This document shows positions 57,586 to 64,000 of a DNA stretch of 64,000 bases, piece after piece. The stretch lies in the NCBI GenBank assembly GCA_037501455.1, contig CM074864.1:26096001-26160000 (forward strand). Direction: 5' to 3'. The notes below the pieces were generated by a model. That model did no database searches, was not told the origin of the DNA, and saw only the letters and a list, made by a program, of their open reading frames with translations. Numbering within the stretch: position 1 is the first letter of the stretch; every line of letters starts with the position of its first letter. Made by a program: the position numbers and the translations under genes. Source of the DNA: Lantana camara (Eukaryota; Streptophyta; Magnoliopsida; Lamiales; Verbenaceae).

Positions 57586-59276
57586 TCTAGGTTGCAAAAC
57601 CGAGCTCTTGAGTCGTGTTGAGTCTGTCTAGGTCGGACGGCATAGGAATAACTGCGCATTGCATTTATTTGACTTGATATTTTGACCCTTCGGCATGAAT
57701 TGTTTTGTGATTATATGATTGTGTGCACATTGTGACTTTGATTATGCCACATCTTATTTTATGTGCTTTATAAATTAAAACTAATTGTTGCATTTACGTG
57801 ATATACGTGTTACATTTCATTTGCACTTTAACTCCCATGCATCGAATTTAGTGTTCGAATTTTAGGGTACCCTATGAGTCAACACTAAGATTTCCCCCCG
57901 TCAACACTACCTATTAGCACTACAACGAAAACACGTCATAATTCGAAGATGAAAGGATTCTTTTCCAAGATCAATGTTCATGAAATGGTTCAGAGTTGAA
58001 GGAATGAGATTGCTATATTATTGACTTACTATCTTAAAGTCAATTGAAAGATGGAGTTTGATGAATTTTCACCTTGAGAATTCGTTTATTTGGAAGTAGT
58101 CACCTTGCTGAGGAAATGAGTCAATGGAGGAGAATCTGACCAAGTAGAACCGTTTTGAAGGAGTTTGATGAGCTTTCGCCTTGATGGTTCGTTTATTTGG
58201 AAGTAGGCACCTTGTTGATGGAAATGAGTTAATGTAGAAGAATCCGATCAAATAAGATCCGAGCAAGTTCAAGGAATGTGGATAGGTAACCATGTTACTT
58301 AAACAACGAGCTACAAACCATCGGTGAGTGTTGAAGGTTTTGGTGCCGTTTAGAGTTAACGAACGACAAGACAAGATTGATTGTTAGCTCTTTGGGTGTT
58401 TCTTCAAGATGAGATGGAAGACATTGTTGATGTGGGAATGGAATACCTAAATGAAGAAAGACTTTATCCAAGTTTCAGAATTATATACCATGGATTGCTT
58501 TGGGAAGTACTTAGTACCACGATCATCCAACGAAGCTCTGAGGTAAATATCTAATTGACAAACAAATCATGAACAACTCCTTGAAGATGAGCAGACTAAG
58601 ATTTAACACATGAATGAGAATGCTTGGGAGAAACTGAAGATGATTATAGTTGAGCAGGGATTACGGTCTAGTAAGGGCTTTGGTGATAAACGAGCTTTGC
58701 TGAGTTACCACTTTATGAAAAGACTCAAGACAAGAGGTTCAGATGACAAGGGTTGCATTATTGTCGGCTTAAACAACTCCTACTGCTTCATCTCGACTTT
58801 CTTGTCAAGATTTTTACACTTTGGTTAACGGTACGCCAAGCATTCATGGCATTTGCATACATGCATCGTTTAAATACTCTTACCTTGTTTTGCTTAATGT
58901 GGGTGATGACTATTGTTGTTTTAATTGTGATAACTTGGATACCTGATCTAGCAGTTGTAACTTGAAATTTCTACTTGTTTTGAGTTGTTGCTGAAATGAA
59001 TGAGTTATGTACTTATGTGAACTATTCATGCTTATGTGATTTAAAATTCTTTTGATTGCTCACTAACTTCTCATATAACATACATACATACTGTAACCCT
59101 GTTTTATAGGGATTCCATCGCGATATCCCCCTTGAGTTGAGGTATGAGCGTTGAATCTATACTCAAGGGACACCGATATCAGTTGTATAAGGTATACCAA
59201 ACATGCATCGCATACTTTTCGTCAAGTGTTACTATGATGTGTGTATGTATGAATAACTGATCAGTGAATTTATGTG

Positions 59277-59650
59277 CCAGAGAGACCTTAGATTCCTTCT
59301 TTTTACGTGTTGGAGAGATGTAGGATTCTCTCTATTTATGTGGTAGAAAGATGCTAGAATCTTTCTAAGTTTTGTGAGCGAGAGATGTTGGATTCTCTTG
59401 TCCTTAGATATTCAGGGATGCTGGATTCTCTTGAATCTAGGGGTTTGAGGAATGCTGGATTTTCTCAAACTAGAATGTTGGGAGATATTGGAATCTGCCC
59501 GACTTAGGTTGAGAGACGGGGTTCTCTCAATTATGTGTTTGGGAGACGGGGCTCTCTCTTTTATATGTGCTCGAGAGACGGGGTTCTCTCTCTTGTGGGT
59601 GCTGAGGGACGGGGTTCTCTCACTTACGTGTTGAGAGATGGGATTCTCTC
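59277..59650 (+). repeat. Array of about twelve short hairpins in LARD F
   Basis: Copies start near 59279, 59312, 59345, 59380, 59413, 59444, 59480, 59509, 59541, 59573, 59603 and 59633, about 30-35 nt apart. The last five are GAGAGACGGGGTTCTCTC or a close variant, the same as in C. Earlier copies have a TGCTGGA-like loop. Stems change in concert: AGAAAGAT/ATCTTTCT at 59345, TTTGAG/CTCAAA at 59444, GGGAGAT/ATCTGCCC (one bulge) at 59480, TTGAGAGA/TCTCTCAA at 59509. Confidence 0.85.
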
Positions 59651-59940
59651 TTGTTTGTTGTGGTTGCATTACGCGTTGATCTGACTATGGGTTGCAAATG
59701 GCGAGTCTGAGATGACAACGAGGTTGGGTGCAGTTGCAGCTATCCGATCATGGAAATGACCGATCGAGTTCGAACAACTAGCGGATCAAGTACTCGCACG
59801 GACCTCGACGATAAGAAGACATCCTAAAGGAGGTTCAGTGTAGATGACCGGAGTAAGCCTCACCATTAGAGTTATGATCTCACGCGAGTTCGGGAGAAGG
59901 GTTGGAGCACTACAACTCGAGGATCTACATTTTTGCAGTG

Positions 59941-59975
59941 GAACCTGGGGACCAGGTTCTCTTAAGGGGGGAAGG
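59941..59975 (+). other. Pre-PPT hairpin and polypurine tract of LARD F
   Basis: GAACCT, loop GGGGACC, AGGTTC (59941-59959; the stem can grow to 8 bp with a 3-nt loop), then TCTTAAGGGGGGAAGG and the LTR at 59977. Fourth version of the hairpin seen in A, C and E. Confidence 0.78.
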
Positions 59976-59976
59976 T

Positions 59977-62900
59977 TGCGACGCCCCGTTTTCTCGAAGG
60001 GCGTCCTTACGACATCAACAAGTAAGTCTCTACACTTATATGTGTTTAATTTAAGAGTTTTTGAATTATGTGATTTAATGTAAATTCAATTTAATATGTG
60101 TTCATTCGAATTATTCTAAGATTAATTGCCAACTTGATTAATTACGCGCATATTTAACCCTAACCTTCTAATTTGATTTAATTCAATTTATTCCATGAAA
60201 TAATTGTCAAGTTGATTTTAAATCCATCATGTTACTTAACTTGTTTAATTTCGGTTTACTTGACTTCCTTGAGATTAATTGTCAATTATGTGTTTACGAA
60301 ATGTCGTTAAATTGTACGAAATGTTTCTAAAATTAAATTGAATTAAACTCTAATTGGTAAATCTACCTCTTTCATTTTAATTTGTAAAATTAATTCGGAG
60401 CTTGAATGTTTATTCGTAACTTTACCAATTTTATTTACGATTATTTGTACGCGATATTTCTCTTTGTTACGCGATAAGGATACCCGGTTGTATATAGCTT
60501 GTGCACAAGACACATTTCTCCCAATCCCTTTTCTCTCTCTCTCTCTCCTCTCCCACTCTCTCTCTCCCGCGGGTCACTATGCGCGGCTTCGGTTACGAGC
60601 CCATAACTCGATCGTTTCTCGACGGAATTCAACAAACGAATAGTCCATTTCGATTATCTCGGTGAGTCCGACGTAAGAGTACCAATTTCATGGCCTAACG
60701 ACGAACAGTGGCGGCGTTATGGCCGGATTTCAGTAGCACAGAGCTGTCAGACCGCCGCCACTTCGCCGGCGTTTCGTGGCGTTTTCCGGCCACTTCCTTG
60801 GTACACGCGCCGAAGACCCAGCAAGAGGACTTCCCGGCGCAGCGGTTGACGTCGGAGGTGCGGCCATCGGAGTAGAGACGGCGCCGCACGCGCCGCCCAA
60901 AGCTCGCGGTGGCGGCGCGAGTTACTGTAGAAGCAGCGGCAGAAACTTCGACGGCCAACGGGGGCCTTTTCCGGCCATCTTTTGGTCTCGGCTCTTCACG
61001 AAAGTTGTTCGGAACGACGAGAACTAGTGACCTGTGATCAGGCGACTCCAGATTCGGTGGTTTGGCGGCGGATCGGCGGCGGCAAAGTGGCGGTGCAACG
61101 GCAGCACTAGCTCCGAGGATTTTTCCGGAAAGCTACCTAAGGGCTTTCGAAGAGCTCGTCATGGGTAAGACAATGCCTCTTTCGGATCGTATTTTGGTTC
61201 ACCGGTTTGGAAGTAATTTGAGTTTGAAGATTTAGGGTTTTTGTATCCTTAGATTTCAGATCTAGGACAATCGGCTTGGAATTTCTAGAAATTGATCGAG
61301 GATTCGGAACGGGCACGAAGACTTCATTGAGGACTGATTTTTCGGGATTTTTCCGGCGACGTTTGACGGCGGCCCGGCGACTTTCCGGAGGCTCCGGTGG
61401 CGGCACTCTGGCGAATTTCGGACAGAATGTTCGTCTCGTTGTGGTGAGTTCAACGCCACTTTCCGTTCGTTAATCGGACACTCGATCTATTTATTACGAA
61501 TTATTTTGCGTAATTGTGATTATTTGAATTAATTGTTTTAAGTGCAAATAAATTGGTTATTGTTGGTTTGTTGATCGAGATGTCTTCCAATCATATTCGA
61601 AAACATGTATTGAATGGATTGTGATACGCATGAATGTTTCGATTTACAATTTGAATCTCGATGTGATGAATTTGTGCTATGTGTTTAGATATGAAGGGGT
61701 GTTAGTGTAATATTTAGAAACTAATCTTTTATGTGACTAAATGAACTTGAATGATATTTTAGAAGAACGAAAATGTTGTGATTTCTCTATATGAATTTGA
61801 GACGTTCTCAATGTTATGTTTATTGTAAATTGTGTTTCAAATATAAATTTAGATACATGAAAGATGCTTGAACAACTTGAGACTTGATGCATGATAGGAG
61901 TTAGAATTGTAATATCTTGATTTACTCTTACTACTTGAAAATGGTATATGATGAATTACGATAAATTGATAATTGTAATGCTTGTAAGTAATTAATTCCT
62001 AGTTGAATAATTGTATAAACACTTTAAATGAACAATTATGCTTAGTAATCAACTAAGGGGATGTATGTGTAATAATTCTAAACTTTTATAAATAACTTAG
62101 GGGATGTAAGTGTAATATTTATGAAACTATGTATGTGACTTGAGCTTGTGTACCAAACATGTTGTGAAGTTATAAAGTATGATCTTAAGTGAATTAAATG
62201 CACTCTTTATTTGTATCAAGCATGCCATCTACGTACAACAACCTTGTATGTTTATATGATCAAGTTGCTCTTACTTATGCACTTCTTGATGCTTAATTCT
62301 AATATTATAATTGTACCCTGTGACATTGGATGATTTAATATGCATTTCGTGAATACATTGACTTCCTAAATTGATCTTGCATCTTTGGATATGGAATTGC
62401 ATGATGGTTGCTTGTAAATATGATCTTGTTGAGCATTGATATGCCTTGATTAACCACGACACCTTATCCAAGCACAACATGAACACTTATGCATAACCAC
62501 GATCATGTTGAGCAACGCCGTGCGTCTTGTTTGGTTCATATAGAGTCTAAGTCTGGGCTTCTGTATGTCTTATCACAGAGTTTGGTGGTGCCGGTGGGCC
62601 CGAGGTTTAGAGTGTTTGGCCCTTCACACTCTCAGACTCTACTTTCACGAGGTGAGGTTTAGGATTTTGTATAGTTACGCGACCTATGGCCTTTACATGT
62701 TGATTTCTACCCTTGCATGCGAGTATACTCTATTATAGATATGTATGTGCTGAATATGATATGTTGATGATCTTGTGTGAGTCCTGCGTGGATGGAGGTC
62801 ATGAGGCTTAAAGTTCCATCGCGTAGGAAGGGTGTAAATATAAAACCAATTTTTGAGGCACATGTAAGCTATTTTGAAAAACAGTTGTGTTCTAATTCTG

Positions 62901-64000
62901 TAGCGAGTTTGCCATGAAAGATTGGCGTATATTATGATCTGTTCTGTTGTGGATCCCAGGAGCTGAGGGTAATGGGTCCCCCGGGACGGTTAGGGCCATC
63001 GGGTTATTTACCCATTGCGTAGTTCCATTTGAGATATCATTGCGCGACCTTAGGGTGATGAGGGAGGCATGATATCTTGAGCCTTCGGCTAAGGCCGGGG
63101 ATGACTCTTGTGGGTTCGCTACCCTCTTGAGATCGAGTCTATTTTTAGACGGTGTTATTATAGATGGTTTTGGGGACTGTACATCCCCTCCATCATTGGT
63201 GTAGCGGTTGGATTGATTGTGATTTATGTTCTGAGGAGTAAATGTGGGAAGCTCGTACTCGCCGAGCAGTTGATTATGTTATGTTATGGGATTATGAATC
63301 GGGATAGAGTCTTTCTGGAAAATGGTTTCTAAACTTATATCTATATCTTATTCGTGTTCTTTCAAAACGTTTTGGTATGTAACACCTATCCCCGGTTCAT
63401 GAGTCCATCCTTTTTATTCTGTGCTATGCTCCTTATATATATATATTGTGGGTGTGCGTTAGCCCCCTCACTCGGTCAAGTTGACTGACCCCTCATTCAC
63501 ACTTTTAGTTGCAGGTTTTTGGCGTTTGCTAGGCGGAAGTGAGTCATTTGAGTTGCTCTTCGTCGGTCTAGTCTTTCTATTTGCATTTGTCTTTTCATAC
63601 ACTTTACTTATGCTTTGACTCGTAGACTTGAGATTATACTTTACTATTCGGTAGCCTTGCGTGGCACTCTCATTCGGCCCCTTGTGGAACTTGATGATTA
63701 TTACTTTATGTTAATATTCGGGAATAGGGATTTATGCTAGTTGAACCCGTCACTTGTTATGTTTGTTGATCTATTATTCGGGATTAGGTATCTATGCTAG
63801 TTGAACCCGTCACCTGCTTTGCATGTTTTGTTTTAAATGCTTCCGCTATCTTTTGTTATTGGTTTTAATTGCTTCTGCACTCTGAGTTTGTCGAGTTAGA
63901 TCCGCCTGGCCTAGTGTGTGAGTTGTCTCCCGTTCGCTATGATTCGGATTCGGGCATGGACTTTCTATTTCATGACCGGGTCGGGGTCCTAGTACGGGGG
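59977..64000 (+). mobile_element. LARD F, 3' LTR (incomplete at window edge)
   Basis: TGCGACGCCCC onward, aligned with the 5' LTR throughout. By comparison, 29 bases of its end lie past position 64000. The GC-rich island recurs at 62949-63106. The LTR start differs slightly (TGCG versus TGTG). Confidence 0.9.

Larger units (their letters stand above)
57566..59976 (+). mobile_element. LARD F, internal region, non-coding
   Basis: 2.4 kb with no Gag or Pol motif; longest frames (57382-57597 on minus, 58610-58828 on plus) look random. It includes a duplicated segment of about 100 bp (58050-58120 and 58160-58230, both with GTTTGATGA, CACCTTG and TTCGTTTATTTGGAAGTAG). The last 700 bp hold the hairpin array, pre-PPT hairpin and polypurine tract. 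Confidence 0.85.
53515..64000 (+). mobile_element. LARD F, non-autonomous LTR retrotransposon, right end outside the window
   Basis: The 5' LTR is 53515-57565, the interior 57566-59976, and the 3' LTR from 59977 past the window end. The primer site and spacer match those of C. LTRs are close to identical but differ by several small indels (for example about 20 bp near 60187 and in the GC-rich stretch near 54895 versus 61372), so F appears somewhat older than C. The interior is only 2.4 kb with no recognisable protein. It inserted into copia G; the left flank reads tgtgc. Confidence 0.9.

Noticed and set aside
59277..59650. A CRISPR array, suggested by regularly spaced repeats
   Set aside because: Repeats are short hairpins within an LTR element of a plant genome, variable in sequence, with no cas genes or leader.

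Overview
The window is repetitive plant DNA. I find no host gene, rRNA, tRNA gene or CRISPR array. Everything that can be assigned belongs to LTR retrotransposons: a Ty3/gypsy Tat-lineage element with a nearly complete polyprotein, several families of large non-autonomous elements (LARD-like, LTRs of about 4 kb, non-coding interiors, initiator-Met tRNA primer sites), Ty1/copia remnants and solo LTRs. Five-base target-site duplications (TSDs), TG...CA termini, TGGTATCAGAGC primer sites and the Tat element all point to a flowering plant; the species cannot be named from this sequence. Element names A-K below are my own labels.

Layout, left to right. 1-4123: interior end and 3' LTR of LARD E (plus strand), inserted in the left LTR of LARD A. 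4124-26625: LARD A (minus strand). Its interior is split by a solo copia-type LTR B (8349-21842, TSD tgtca), which is itself split by a complete young LARD C (8937-20155, TSD agtaa). The right LTR of A carries a small solo LTR I (25385-26440). A had inserted into an older LARD LTR, of which piece D (26626-28152) remains. 28153-32585: AT-rich repeats, solo LTR H (28655-30722, TSD atctt), and a decayed copia gag/protease. 32586-53514: a second copia element G (LTR, primer site, leader, gag, then protease/integrase), split by a 3.0-kb solo LTR J (35559-52118, TSD tgaag). J contains the Tat element (37031-49754, TSD cacat) and a related solo Tat LTR K (50272-51085, TSD tgtac). 53515-64000: LARD F, whose second LTR runs off the right edge about 29 bases before its end.

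The Tat element has 855-bp LTRs differing at about 11 positions by eye. It has a sense gag-pol frame (Gag, protease, RT, RNase H, an extra archaeal-type RNase H, integrase) and, between pol and the 3' LTR, an antisense gene. I can assemble that gene as three coding exons with consensus splice sites and kept reading frame. One TAA interrupts gag and two interrupt the antisense gene.

The most unexpected signals are in the non-coding LARDs. Four families (A, C, E, F) carry a hairpin just 5' of the polypurine tract, with a conserved GAGGAY-like loop and compensatory stem changes. C and F also carry arrays of about 6 and 12 short hairpins upstream of it, and in F the stems change sequence while keeping pairing. 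Several LTR families hold clusters of short palindromes, and all long LTRs hold a GC-rich island of about 200 bp at a similar place. These elements code for nothing, so conserved RNA or DNA structure is a reasonable guess at what lets them be copied by proteins supplied in trans; that is inference.
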